A stretch of 64,000 bases of DNA from Rhynchopus sp. YZ270_cl-10 (GCA_964035575.1 OZ037901.1:682001-746000), one strand, 5' to 3'; counted from the first letter of the stretch, positions 30,553 through 42,645 are shown. Notes: generated by a model not told the origin, from the sequence alone. Made by a program: numbers and translations.

Positions 30553-31607
30553 ATGGCCCTGGAGCAGACCACCGCACTGGCGAACACCATCTCCCCCTTC
30601 GCCGACAACACCCTCACCTTCGTGACACACGAGACCAACGAACAGAAGGAAGAGCTCGAACGCTACAATGCACTGGCCGCGTTTAAGAAGGTACACGATA
30701 TAGTATCCCCGATTTCCCCTCCCACCTTTAGATGGCATCTATGCTTATCATCTTAGTTTTTCTGTCATTTTCTGTCCAAAATTATTGTGCATCCATTGCA
30801 TTTCAAATCAACTTTTCCCCCATTTTGTTCTCTGTTTTTTACCTTTTCTGCACCCTATTATACCTTCTATTCAGTAGAATAGTTTATGAAACAACCTTTT
30901 CTTTTCAGGCTGCAATGCAGAAACGTCTTGCACGGTGCAAGACGCCAACCTCAGAGCATGCGGTTGTCGTGAAGGCAACTGTCACCCCGCCGTCCATTTT
31001 TGATCGCGTGCAGTCCCCGACCAACAGCACACCCAGCAATGATGTGCCGATGAAGTGGGGCTGCGACGGCGTCTGCTTCGACCAGCACGACAGCACCCAC
31101 ACCTCTAACGCGCCCTGGGGCGGCTTCGCTGCCGCCGCACCCACCTGCTGGGGGGCCTCCGTTTCGCCAAGCCTGCCGCTCACCGACTCCCCCAGCCTTA
31201 CCTTCTCCCCCCCAGTTCCCAACAGAACACCAGCTTGGGGTCGGGGTACGACATACGCCGTAACCCCAGAGCTGATGACTGAAGTATCGAACTCACCCGA
31301 TATGCGGTCAGCGTGGGATGGCGGCAACAGCTTTTCCTTGGAGAATGTGCAGGGGGGTGCGTGCTCTCCTTTGGACAATGTCTTGGAGGATGGTGCAGGG
31401 TATGTGGGGGACTACCCTATGATGGATGCGATGCAGATGCAACAGCTGCAGTACCAAATGCAGATGCAGCAGCAGCAGCAGAGTGCCTGGGGTGGCGGGG
31501 TCGTGCACAACCAGTTCAGCCTTGATGGGGAAATGGAAACGACACCAGAATCCGTCTTTGCATCTCCTCCGGTAGGAAGTTGGGGGACCACAGTGTACGG
31601 TTCATAG
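30553..31607 (+). CDS. Trp-Gly-rich protein of unknown function, two exons
   Basis: Exons are 30553-30690 and 30909-31607, giving 278 aa. The donor is AAG|GTACAC, the acceptor TTTCAG|GCT, phase 0, and the intron is 218 bp. The N-terminal 60 residues are helical and charged. The rest is Pro/Ser/Gln-rich and probably disordered. It carries seven tryptophans, six followed by glycine (KWG, PWG, CWG, AWG, AWG, SWG, plus AWD). A Met/Gln-rich block (QMQQLQYQMQMQQQQQ) lies near residue 235. No family is recognised. Scattered WG motifs recall Argonaute-hook or GW proteins, but this is only a compositional likeness. The intron holds a family H repeat (30850-30895). The splice is inferred; exon 1 alone would be a very short product. 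Confidence 0.72.
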
Positions 31608-32221
31608 CTTTTTCAAAATAGTCTAAAAAAAATCGGAGGAAAAGACTAAAACCAAGATCAAATTTCCCCGTTTTTGAAGAGAAAGAGAGAAAACAGTGGA
31701 GACAGTGGAGATTGCACAACTGTGGCAACACAACCCCGAGGCAACTACACTACTCCAAACAATTTATCAGAAAAAAAAAGTTGGCTCGATTATTAGAACG
31801 AATTAAATTAAGATAAAAGTATGGTTGATGGGGAGAGAAAAGCCGAGGGTTTTTGCGTCTTTCCCTTTCATCATTGTGCGAGATGCACATCTTTTTTTTA
31901 TCTTTTCAAATTTTACTTCATCCCAAAAAAAATAAGTTGAATTAAAAAAAAAAACACCTACACAAAGTGTATCGATTACTTCATCACACCGCTTTCCCAC
32001 TCTGTATTTCAGGGGGTTTTTTTTCCTGTTGTGCAGAGGTGTGGAGTGGTGGTAAAGCAAATGAGTTTTAACAACAAAAAAAAGCACACAAAATACAGTA
32101 CCAACCCTCACACTCTTTCCTTTCTCGTGAACTAAAAAAGAGGGGGTACATAACTTTACCCCAGGTAGTGCAAAATGTGTTTTGTCGACAAACAAAAGAA
32201 AACAACAACAAAAAAAAAAAA

Positions 32222-32285
32222 TTAGCCTTCGGGCGACTTTGTTGTACAGAACCTGTCCTCGGACAGGGTGATTGTCGAAACTACA
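32222..32285 (+). repeat. Family I module, representative copy
   Basis: The text is TTAGCCTTCGGGCGACTTTG, TTGTACAGAACCTG, TCCTCGGACAGGGTGATTGT, CGAAACTAC. It contains two short stems (CCTTCGGG; CCTGTCCTCGGACAGG). Related copies are at 4328-4397, 8180-8225, 32305-32355 (diverged) and 62618-62690. All read in the + direction. Confidence 0.75.
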
Positions 32286-35169
32286 AAAAAAAAAAGAATA
32301 TTCGGGTGGCATTATTTGTACGAATCCGCCTCTAGGTGGAAGTATTGTTGAAAAAAAAATTAGTGGAGCACACTCTAGGGTGGCTACACTAATACAACCA
32401 AGATTTCAAAAAAAAAAAAAAAAGAAACGTGAATTGCCCGTTCGCGGGGGGGTACACGTTGTCAAAGTTTTTCAAAGAAAAAGGAGGAGAACCGTGTTAT
32501 AATAACCTTTTTTTTTTACTATAGATTTTGGGTCGAATTTGGTTCTTAATATTCCCAAGCTATTTTTTTTCTTTTCAAGAGGGGGCTAAGCACTTGCTTA
32601 GGTTCATCTTTTTTTGTTGTCGTTTTCCTAATTTCTTTTTTCTTTTTTCTTTTTTGCAACAACATTGTTAGTGTCGCAACCCTTTGTGGGGAATAAAACG
32701 GTGTTTGCGTGAAGACGTGGTACGAGAGGGGGTGCAATCGTTTTTCTTAACTGCATCCGCCGATGAACGGTGATGTGTTTGCACTTTTACAACTTCTCTA
32801 TTTTTAGCAAAGGTGGGGAATACTATCACCAGGCTTTTGCTCTTCTCCTACCGCCCCTCTCATTAATTGGTATTGCTCTGGAAATAGCTGCACAGCGCCA
32901 ATGCACTTTGTAGTTTCCACAACGCTAACCGCCCCCATCCCCTTTGTTCAGAAACCTTGGTTTTTTGGCAAAAAAATAAATAAATAAATAAAACGGATTG
33001 GATTCTTGTCGATTTTCTTTCTCCTTCGTCCCCCAGGGGGGGGCATTTTTTTTAAATGTGTGGACACTCCTTTGTCTCTCTTGTGAAATTGGTTTTTTTT
33101 CTCTTTGTTCTTAGGTGACTAACTGAGGCTCTTCATCTGTATCTCAGTCCGTCAAAATTCCCCCTAAAAGGTTACCCTTTTAAGGGGTTGTACAGACTGT
33201 GCAATCTTACAAAGCTATTTTGTCTTCCTTTTTTCAGTTCTTTTTCTCTCTCTTTGTCATGGTGTACAGAAGATCTTAACTAAGAGGTGGGGATTTCCCC
33301 AAAAACCCCGTTGTCTTATCTTAGGAAATGTTTTATCTAAGATTTTAGGGGGGAAAAAAACTACCCAAAAAAAACTAAGATCTTACCCCCAAAACAATGA
33401 TGTTAAAAAACAGAGGTTTTTTTTTTCTTTCATCTGTCTTCGATATTCTGTATACCATACATTTGAAATGCAAAATATTTGGGTTGTAAAGTCCTTTTTA
33501 CGTCGCGTTTCTTGTACAATGTACTGTACCCATTTTTTTCTTCTCTCGTTTTGTTGATCCCTCACCATATACTATCAATTTGATTGCATATGATGACAAT
33601 ACTTCTCTCGACTAAGCACCGCGGCTTAGATTCATCCTACCAACTTTTTCTCTAGAGACGGATATGCGTTGTAATGCATACTCATCTTTCAACCCTCCCC
33701 CCGCCCTTTTTTTCTTCTTGTGCTTTCATCCGGATGGCTGGCATCGTACGTGGGTCAGTCGGAGGTGGCATTAATAACTTCATTTTTTTTTCTCTTTCCC
33801 CCTTTTTTTTGAACCGTTGCTTGATATCCTCCCAAAAACTTTCCCCTTTCTGCACTGCTTTCAGGCCGTTTCCCCTTCCGTTGGTCCTTATCCTATCCAA
33901 GCTTTTTCATGGGTGACTAAGCCCCTAAGCGGCTTAGGAGCACCTCGCGGATTTCCTTCTTTTCTGATCTATGTGTACGAAAGACACGTACATCTTTTTT
34001 TTTTTAAAGTTTTTTTTTTCTCTTTCTTAAACATTTCCTCTCATGATTCGTTCTTCTAAAAGCAGCTGTTTCTATTTTGCTATTTTGCCACGCCCTTCGT
34101 TTTCTTTTATATGGTTTTGCACATCGTCTCCTCTTTGTATCTAAGTTTTGTTTTGATTTTTTGCTTTTTTTTTTTGGATGTATTTCTGCAAAAACCTGCA
34201 ACCCGTGTGGTGAATTCATCTTCGATTTTTTTTTCTTTGTTCTTTTTCTCTCGTTCCTATCCTCACTTCTTTACCCATTAAAGCTGAAGGGTTCAGAAAA
34301 GGGGAGGAGGAGGAGATGGGCAAGAATTTCTAATAAACAAAAAACAAAACTGCAAAAAAAAAACAAAATCGTTTTTTCTTTAAAATATTTAACTCTCGTA
34401 TCTTTCTTCAACGAATGTGTCGTCAGGCACATTCGTTTTAAGCATTTATTTTCCCCCTTCCTTGTGCCAATGCCAGGCTTCTCCCCCCTCCCCTCATTGC
34501 TGGTGAAAATATGGCAACTCGAGTGACAACGTACAAAGACAAAAAACAGAAACTTTTTTCACTTTTTGTGAAAAGGCGAAAAGTGGGTGTCTCAATGGCT
34601 TATCTACGCTAATTCCATCAATTTATCAAAGAATTGACAGCTCCGTCCTCATTTTTTTCTTCTTCTCACGACTGTAATAACGTATACCGTTCGTAATCAG
34701 AGTTTCCAATGAAAATTTTGGTTCTTTTTTTTGAAGTGTTGTTGCAGTTTGTACTCCTATATGGAAAAAATCGTCCTGGAGAAGAAGAGTGAGAACACAT
34801 CGTGAGGTGTGCGAAATATAAAATAGAGTTTAACTTTTCATCAAAAAGGGAAACTTTTTTGTTTTGTATTCTTGATGTAATCATTGGACGGAAAGTGTCG
34901 TTGCCGTGGACACCTTTCACTTTGTCTGGAGGGGTGTGTGCCCTCCTTTGAGGTTCGTTTGTTATTTTTGGGGTTTCTTTGTGGCTTATGGCATCTATTT
35001 TGCTTTGGCATTTGTGCCTCGTGGCGTGTCCATGTTTAACATTAGTTTTTGCTGCAAGCGGTTTGTGGCCCAAGATGACCTAAGCACTCCGCGGGGCTTA
35101 TGCGTCTTACGAAGTTGTCTTCTTTTGTTTTTTTAACTTGGGGGCTTTCCTCGCTTCTTATCTTTTAAA

Positions 35170-35206
35170 AAGATGTGTGCGCACGAGAGGCACTTTCATC
35201 TTTCGA
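35170..35206 (+). repeat. Family B module, representative copy
   Basis: The consensus is GATGTGTGCACGAGAGGCAC then ATTCATCTTT. Other copies begin near 5963, 18349, 33966, 48624 (in the Pumilio intron), 51267, 55673, 56285 and 57590. The GTGC...GCAC halves can pair. Copies found all read in the + direction. Confidence 0.75.
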
Positions 35207-36468
35207 GTTTTCGAGTTTTCTTTCTCTCTCTCTTTTGGGTAGTTATTTAGGTTTGTTTCTCTCGGTTTTGTTCAGACACAGGTTGTACAGCGACGAGCAC
35301 GTGCCCTTCCCCAGTTTTTTCACTTTACTGTTGAGATGTGGCGTGGTGTGTACGTGATAGTGTTTACTGTTCCAACCTCTTTCATTTGTTCTTTTAAAAT
35401 TGTGCTACCCTTACCAAAAGTTTATTCCAAAAAAATCACCTTAAAAAAATGACATTTTTTTTTGACAAAAAAAAATCAAATGTTACACAAAAGGAATATT
35501 CATCCTCAAAAGGTTTTCTTATAATTTTCAGCTGCGTTTTTTCAACAAAAAAAAACGCACCCAGATTTTTTCGGTGCTCTTCAGATTGAGATGCCGTATT
35601 TTTTTTAAAAAAAAGACTAGGTGCACTGCAGGGGCTTAAAGAGTGTGCGTGAACAGAGGGTTACTACAAAAAAAAAAAAAAATGGGTTAAAAAAAAAACT
35701 AAATTATCTGACACCCTTGTCCCCATTCTCGTACAAATCCTTTTTTTCTCTCACACAACTCAGCCTCTCTCTACCACAGTTAAAAGGTGACTGGACACGA
35801 GAAGTTTGGGGGTCAATATCCTTGAGAATATATCGTCGAGGGGTCTGACCACTTTGCGTTAAGTGAACGTTGCCTCTTGTTCTGTCCTGAGGGTTTTCTC
35901 CATTATATTGTGCCCCAAAAAAAAAATGAAAAGAAAATGGACAAAATACCGGGCAGTGTAAAAACAAAAAACATAGTGAAGCACACTCTAGGGTGGTTAC
36001 ACTAATACAACCAAGTTTTCAAAAAACAAAATATGCACCACGCCAACCCACGCCTTCCCCCCCCCGCCCCCCGCCCCCTTTTTGTTAACAGAACAATAAT
36101 TTAAGGCAATTTGAAAGAAAAGACACGAAGGCAATCCTCTGAACCCCCACATTATTTTGTTTATATCGAGACGCCTTGCAATAATAAAAAAACCCCTCTT
36201 TTTTTTTTTTTTACAAAACTTGAACTGCCGTTGCCATAGTCGCAGAGAGAGGCATATTTTCCATCAATTCAAGCTTCTTTTTTTACCCCCGTTATTATTC
36301 CCCTTCCCAAGACAGCTGTGTTATTTAGTGGGTGTTGTGTTTTGTAGGATTGATTTTTTTTTTCTGGTGAAAAATTGCTGGTAGAAAGCCCAAATAGACA
36401 TCCCCAGTGCTTGCGTCTGGTGAGGCAGTGACGCGCTTGTACTCTTCAACTTCTCTAAATTTTATTGT

Positions 36469-37255
36469 AAAGAATATCAGGGCGTTCGCCCCGGGGCGAA
36501 AAATATTTTTTTTCGTTAAAAAAATCTTTTCCTGAAAAAATGACATTTTATTTCGCCCCAGGGCTTCGCCCCACCGGGGCGAAACCCTGTATAAATAAAT
36601 AAATAAATAAAAAAAAGGGGGAAAAAAAAAAAAAAAAAAAAAGAGAGAGAGAGATTTCTCCCCACCACCCTGTCGACCCCCCCGGAGGGGGGGTCGCAGA
36701 GGGGGTGTCCACTGTACTCAAAATCATCCGCAAACCCGCCTGCCGTGAAAGGAAGTTTCCCCAGCACTCCTGCTCGCTCCTCAATCCTGCAGTCTGCTGA
36801 AGGTGTCCAGTACCCCCTGGTATAGAAGGTGTCACTACTCGTGTCAACTCTACCTTCAACGGCAGAGAGACGTTTTAGTTTATTGAAAATAGTCAAAATA
36901 AGGATGAAGTCTCATATGACAGATGCCTCTCTCTTGTACATCTGTTTGATTAAACAGCACAAAGAGACCCTCAGTGAGGGGGGATTGATGAAATTCTCCA
37001 TCGTTTTGCTGGTTTTAGTATCAGGAAAGTTCAGCTGTAATAGTACTTGTGCTGGGGAAGGGATCACGCGCAAATCGCAAAATTTTTTTGACCACTCAGT
37101 ACCAGGGATTCACCCCCACGAACTAGCTTCTCTCCGGCGGGAAATTTTTTTTGACCTATTTTAAGCACTAGTAAAAAACCAAAAATTTCGGGTTTTTTGG
37201 CATTTCGCCACGATCAGGAAAAAACGATGGCGATAGCGAACGCCCTGAAGAATAT
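36469..37255 (+). mobile_element. hAT element with 8-bp TSD and transposase remnant
   Basis: Perfect 12-bp inverted termini CAGGGCGTTCGC (36477-36488) and GCGAACGCCCTG (37236-37247) bound a 771-bp element. It is flanked by the identical octamer AAGAATAT at 36469-36476 and 37248-37255. Inside, the + frame 36829-37164 reads STAERRFSLLKIVKIRMKSH followed by a Leu-rich helix, which resembles the conserved C-terminal dimerisation region of hAT transposases (xxERxFSxxxxIKxxxRxxL). The N-terminal catalytic part is absent, so this is an internally deleted relic. The left end has an extra GC-rich palindrome (36477-36598). Termini and TSD together make the superfamily call firm. Confidence 0.92.
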
Positions 37256-37443
37256 AAAGGGTTTAGATATGCCTTTGTTTGAGCTTACGGTAAATATTAT
37301 CAAAAAAAAAAGGGTATAAACTGCGTCTAAACCGGAGTAACAAAGGCTTCGGTCGATATTGAGTACAGAGAAGTACAGAGAACCCTAGTTACCCAACCCT
37401 AAGGGTGGGTACTTAGGGTCGAACAACGATAAAGAAAAAAAAA

Positions 37444-37483
37444 CGACAATCACGTTATACCAGTAGGTATAACGTGATTGTCG
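37444..37483. repeat. Perfect 18-bp-arm hairpin
   Basis: CGACAATCACGTTATACC, loop AGTA, then GGTATAACGTGATTGTCG. The arms are fully complementary. The right arm end GTGATTGTCGATACTAC overlaps the 3' end shared with family I and with a diverged piece at 8385-8405 (GTATACAATGATTGTCGATA). Confidence 0.9.
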
Positions 37484-37572
37484 ATACTACAAAAAGGGCA
37501 ATACCGAAACAAAGCACAACACAACGACCCCCCACTTTTTATCTTTTTGCGAAGTTTCTGCGAGAGAAAAAA

Positions 37573-37636
37573 CAGTGGAGATTGCACAACTGTGGCAACA
37601 CAACCGAGGCAACTACACTACTCCAACAATTTTTCA
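37573..37636 (+). repeat. Family D module, representative copy
   Basis: The text is AGTGGAGATTGCACAACTGT, GGCAACACAACCGAGGC, AACTACACTACTCCAACAAT, TTTTCAAAAA. Close copies are at 23165, 31700, 38129 and 63008. A sister type, AGTGGAGCACACTCTAGGGT then GGCTACACTAATACAACCAA, is at 22496, 32363, 35972 and 38401. Looser relatives are at 10981, 19578, 45698 (in an intron) and 51888. Reverse-oriented copies are at 25552 and 27562. Confidence 0.8.
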
Positions 37637-38024
37637 AAAAAAAATTTTTTTTTTCTTCTCCCCCTCTCCCACTTCCTCCAATATGACGCCCCCCACTTTT
37701 CCCCAATCAAATAATAAGTGTAGAACGAATCTAATTTTTTGAAGGGTGGCCAAGCACAAAAAGGCTTAGGTTCATCTTTACAACTTTCCTTCAAAAAAAG
37801 GTACCGTGGACATGATATGTTTGGTTGTGTTTTGCGGTCGGTGTGCGATGTTCTAAAAAAAAATTTTTTTTTGTATGCATTTTTGTATGCACGATAGTCA
37901 CATCATTCATCTTCCTGTTGCTTTTTTTTTTTTGTAAGGTGCCGTAGACGCGTTGCGCTTCTACTCATCTTACCTTTTTTTGGCCTCAAAGAGGTTTCCT
38001 CTTCCTTTTGGAGTGTCAGCGCCT

Positions 38025-38060
38025 GCGTCCCAGAGGCGTTTGCACTGTCAACTTCACTTA
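38025..38060 (+). repeat. Family C module, representative copy
   Basis: The text is GCGTCCCAGAGGCGTTTGCA then CTGTCAACTTCACTT. Copies are at 27517-27556 (intron of the acylated-protein gene), 48569-48602 (Pumilio intron) and 57178-57215, with decayed relatives at 8731, 25737, 36410, 39075, 61652 and 63382. Confidence 0.75.
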
Positions 38061-39294
38061 TTTGCGTCGTCAATTACAAGGGGTCCCAACCCTGGTAAAT
38101 TGCACTCACACAATGTGGGGTAAAAAAAAAGTGGAGATTGCACAACTGTGGCAACACAACCGAGGTAACTGCACTACTCCAAACAATTTATCAAAAAATT
38201 AAGGTAGATTTTTGGGATTTCAAAACTCTGAGAGTTTTTTTTTTACCCCCCACCGATGTTTGTTGTGTGACTGTACCCAAAAATTCGCATGGGGAACATA
38301 ATACCCCAACCTTCCTCCCCCACCAAACCCAACCCAACCCAACCCTAGTTACTTTATTACTTTATTACTTTGTTCGGTTTTCTGTTTTTAACAAAAAAAT
38401 AGTGGAGCACACTCTAGGGTGGCTACACTAATACAACCAAGTTCAGGCACTCCGCTAGGTACTAAAGTTCTGTTGATTGTCAACAGAACTTTTTGAAAAT
38501 GGGGAAAAAAAGAAAAAAAAAAAAAGTTCTGCTAAGTGGTTCAGACCCGTTCTACCTGTCAAAAAAGCTCAGGAGAAGAAGATATGGAGAGGTGAGTGCT
38601 CAAACGTCCCAAAAAAGTCAAAATCGGGCGTTGGTAAAAAAAAAAGTTGCGTACCGTGCGCCTGCGGCGCAAGCATGTACCCCACCAACGTGGACCATCA
38701 ACAGAATATTTTCAAAATCGGAAATCCTAGCGGAGAGCCTGTCCAAGTTTTCAAAAAAAAAAAAAAAAAAAGCACGTGGTGTACGATTCCTTTCTACAGT
38801 TAGTGTACAGCGACGTACTTCCGTGAGTTTTTTCTCTCGTTCCCCGTTTCTTTTGAGGTGAATAAGCACAGAGAGGCTTAGATTCATCCTTATAATCTTT
38901 TCTTCTTTGAATAATTGATAACGTGTAGACACATCGCTTTTTGTGTGTGAGCACCACGCAGCCGTTATTCGCCTATCTCTTTTATGATTGTGTACCTGCA
39001 GTACAACCTCCCTCGTGGTGACCATGAGCCAATGGAGTGCTCTTTGGTTCAACACTTAACCCGCGGGAGAACCAGTACCTGCTGTCCGCCGATGAACGGT
39101 GGGGGGCGTTTGTACTTTCAACTTCTCTCTTTCTTTCCTGCCCCCTCGACCTTCCCTTCTTTATTCTTTTGCTTTCGCTTTTTTCATAATTAGAAAATTG
39201 AAACTCAGAAAGTATGAGAATTATAAAACTATAGTGAAAACCTCTTCCTTCAAAAGTTAGAAGGCGAGGTGGGGTGGGGGGGTATGATGGCTAC

Positions 39295-39466
39295 ACACGA
39301 CGGGACACGACCCAGTGACAAGTGAACATGACAAATGAATGACAAATGATTTACCTACAGCCCAGTGGAAAGTCACTTGTCATGAGAAGTGACCTTATTT
39401 GTCATATTTATGACAAGTGAAATGACATGTGTTTCACTTGTCACTTGTCACTAGGTCCCGTCGTGT
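39295..39466. mobile_element. 172-bp TIR element
   Basis: The termini ACACGACGGGAC (39295) and GTCCCGTCGTGT (39466) are exact inverted repeats. Just inside, GTGACAAGTGA and its inverse TCACTTGTCAC recur several times, so the whole unit folds on itself. No ORF is present. The superfamily and TSD are not resolved. Confidence 0.78.
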
Positions 39467-40396
39467 ACGAGAGGGATTAATAGCAATCACTATCCTATGC
39501 GGGGGTTGCGTTTTGCTTTTTATTTTTTTGGTTAGCATTTGTTTTCAATACAATTCGGGAGGGGGTGTGAAGTAGGGTTGTACAATGGAGGGTGTGGAAT
39601 ATGTGCGCAGGTCCTGGCCAGTTCAGGTACCTTCTCTGGTCTCCTTCGTTGCAAACGTGGGAGGGTGTTCCGCATCCCCGCAACACATTTTGTCACTGTC
39701 TGAGCCCCTCTTCTGGTGTTTTCTATAACATTTTGATATTTTTTTGTGAATTTATTTATATGATTTCCTTGCGTGGTATTTTTTCTTTCAACAACATCGG
39801 TCAAAAAAGAGTCTGGAAAGCAACTTCAAGCCCTTCTGGGGGTTTTGTATTGTTTGTTTGTACAGAAACCTATCTGTTTGATTAGGGTAACTTTTGCCGT
39901 TGTATAATTTTTTTTTCTTCTTTTTTCAGTTCCCCCCTTCCCCCAAAGGTGTGCTTAGGCGCGTCTTAATAACCTTTCTTTAACAAAAAAACCAACGCAA
40001 ACTTGCCTCGCATATGAAGCAGTAGAGCAAAGGAAACGTGAGGGATTTTTTTTTTCTCTTTCATTTAGTGCACCCTATGATACCTTCTATTCAGTAGAAT
40101 AGTTAGTATATGAAACAATCTCCTCAGTCTATCTAAAGCATTTTCTTTTAAATCAGATGATGACTACACACAGGGACACACGGGGAAGTACTACAGCCCC
40201 ATTACGTGGGTATGCCTTTTCCACGCGTATTGTGGTGTTGTTCTACGTCACAAGGTCACTCCCACCCGTCTCAACCATTTTGCTGATTTTTTTTTTTTAA
40301 AGCGATTCCTCGAAGTTGTATCACCGACTGCTTCTTGTCTGTACCAACATAATTTTTTTTTTAAAAGTGATTCCACAAAAGAAATGGTATTTTTTT

Positions 40397-41771
40397 TTAA
40401 CCCTTTAGACCCGAGATACCCATATATGGCCACCCGAATGGCGCCATACAATTAGGAGTGTTCTACTCAAAATGGGGAAAACATTTTTTATATTTTGAAA
40501 GATTTTGCGCCGATCTTTCAAAAGAAGCAAGAATCGAAAAGTTTTGTTCATCTGATATTTTTTTGGATGCTGGGGGGAAGGCGGAGCTGCCACGGAAAAT
40601 CATGTTTTTTGACCAACACCCCCTGAAATAACCCTCCTAATGCCACTAGGCTATTACTGGGGTTCTACTCATTTTCAGAAAAACATTTTTTTATATTTTG
40701 AAAGATTTTTAGCCGATCTTTCAAAATACGCCATCTAAGAACACTTTTATGCATCTGGGGTTTCCTTGGATGCCGGGGAGCATGAAAAAATACGGGAAAA
40801 AGTCACTTTTCAGGGCCGCCATGTGATAAGAATTTTTCTAGTCGTTTTCGTGAAAACACTTTTTTTGTGTGGAAAGATTTCGTTCTCATCTTTCAAAATA
40901 CGCAAAAATCGAAAACTTTTATGCATCTGTGATATCCTCGGATTTTGGTGTGATTTTACCACCAAAATCACGGGTTGTACGTTGCCAAGGTCGTAAAGCT
41001 AGTAGAGTTGATAAGTGGGGTTCTACTCATTTTCGTGAAAAGATTTTTGCATTTTTGGAAAGATTTGATGTCAAATCTGTCAAAAGAAGCAAGAATCGAA
41101 AACTTTTGTGCATCTGAGTGCAATTTGGAAGTCCGTGAGAACCACCACCAAAATCACTGTTTTTCTGACTATTCTTTGCCTTATTACCACCCAAAACACG
41201 TTATAAGCCGGGTTTTCACTATTTTTTCGTATTTTAGGGTGCTTTTTTTGTGAATGTTCGGCACACGGGGTCATTCTGACCCATTCTGGGGGTGTTTCGG
41301 ACCTGTAGATGCCCAAAAACGTGAAAAAAATCACCTTTTTACGTGTGTAGTGGTGTTTCAGTGTAAATCGTTAGGGAAATCGATTTTTAGACATGCTGCT
41401 AACAGAGCTACACTCATCTAAGTTGGATTCTACTAGGACTTTTTGCTCGATTTTTTTTTGTTTGAAAAGATTTTGTGGTCATCTTTCAAATAACGCCATT
41501 TTCGGACAGCAATAATTTACGGTGATTTTTTTTGCCGGAAGGATCAGTAAAAAACCAAAAGATGGATTTTATGCGTACCTCATTTTGGGTAAAACATTTT
41601 TTTGCGAAAAAAAACTTAAGATAATGGAATTGAAAGCCGTGTTCAAAATCTTTCAATTGCGGCCAGGTACGATTAAAAATTTGCATCTGGGGTCCCTTTA
41701 CCGGTTGGAGAGCCCCCAAAACCAAAACTCAAAACTGGGTCGAAAATCTGGCTTCGGGTCTAAAGGGTTAA
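40397..41771. mobile_element. piggyBac-like non-autonomous element with internal tandem repeats
   Basis: TTAA (40397-40400) is followed by CCCTTTAGACCCGA, and TCGGGTCTAAAGGG precedes TTAA (41768-41771). A TTAA duplication with CCC-starting inverted termini is diagnostic of the piggyBac superfamily. The 1367-bp interior has no transposase. It is built from about five degenerate units, each with TTCTACTCATTTTC, then GAAAGATTTT, ATCTTTCAAAA, ATCGAAAACTTTT and GCATCTG. A second left end, CAACCCTTTAGACCCCAG followed by TTCTACTCATTTTTT, survives alone at about 57801-57885. Confidence 0.9.
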
Positions 41772-42645
41772 AATGTAAATTGCTTCACACAGTATTCATC
41801 CCGCATTTTTCTTGGAGTGCAAAAACCAAAATGCAAATTTGTCGTATTTCAGAAAAAAATCACCTCCCCCCTTCTTGAAATGATGCATTGTGTCTCAACA
41901 TGACCAGTCTTCTTTTAAGATTTTTTTTTTTTAAATAGCAGTGGCAGGTCTCCTGTCTATAACTCAAATATTTGTTGTAAGGTGGCTAAGCAAGAGAGGC
42001 TTAGGTTCATCTCATAAACTTTTTTTTATTTTTTTAAATAGCACTGAGGTTAGGTTCATCCTGCAAAGCCTTTACATATGTGTGTGCAAGAAGACGAGAA
42101 GGCGTATTCACATTTCAAGTTTTTTTTCTTTTTTCTTTTCTTTTTGATCTTCCCCTTCTCTGCGTCAAACAGAACAAAGCATCGTTCTGGGTTGCGTACA
42201 ACGAAAACAAAAAAAAAAAAACAAAAAAAAAAACAAAAACACCTTCACGCGTTTCTTTCCTTGGTAATGTTAGCACAGTTTCATCGGTGGGTAAAAGGAG
42301 TACCCCTTTTGGGTACTTCACCAGATTTTCACTTATGCAAACTACATAAAAAACCAATATAAACCATCTTAGCACGAACCATTCGGAAAAAAAACAAAAC
42401 GAAAAACGAAAAACCACGAAAAAAAAAAGTCGGCGGTATTCAACAAAAAACAACAAAAAAACTATGGCAGGGCAGTAGAAGCTAGCGTTTTTCTGATGCT
42501 GTAAAGCTAATTGGAAACAACAAACAAAAGTAAAGCCTCTCCCACTTGTTTTGTCCTTTTGCTCTCCTCTCCCCACTACCCTTTTTTTGTGGACAAAATT
42601 AAATAAAAATTTACACATCGGCACAGAGGAAACCACACAACCACA

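Larger units (their letters stand above)
31608..42645. other. 11-kb gene-free, transposon- and repeat-rich stretch
   Basis: I find no credible host gene on either strand. Contents in order are family D (31700-31765, 32363-32410, 35972-36025, 37573-37636, 38129-38200, 38401-38445), family I (32222-32285), families A and B at many points, family E (33718-33782), a hAT element (36477-37247), a perfect hairpin (37444-37483), family C (38025-38060), a TIR element (39295-39466), family H (40070-40120) and a piggyBac-like element (40401-41767). Long homopolymer runs are frequent. Confidence 0.6.

Noticed and set aside
31803-32312. 169-codon minus-strand frame in the gene desert
   Set aside because: Phe-rich translation of A/T runs and repeat modules, no motif.
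36516-36896. 126-codon minus-strand frame
   Set aside because: It runs through homopolymer (a long Phe run) and the hAT element; no protein-like features.
37388-37415. CCCTAGTTACCCAACCCTAAGG, telomere-like text
   Set aside because: Too short and irregular, not a tandem array.
40401-41767. Regular repeats resembling a CRISPR-like array
   Set aside because: Units are long, degenerate and bounded by piggyBac termini; the host is a eukaryote.
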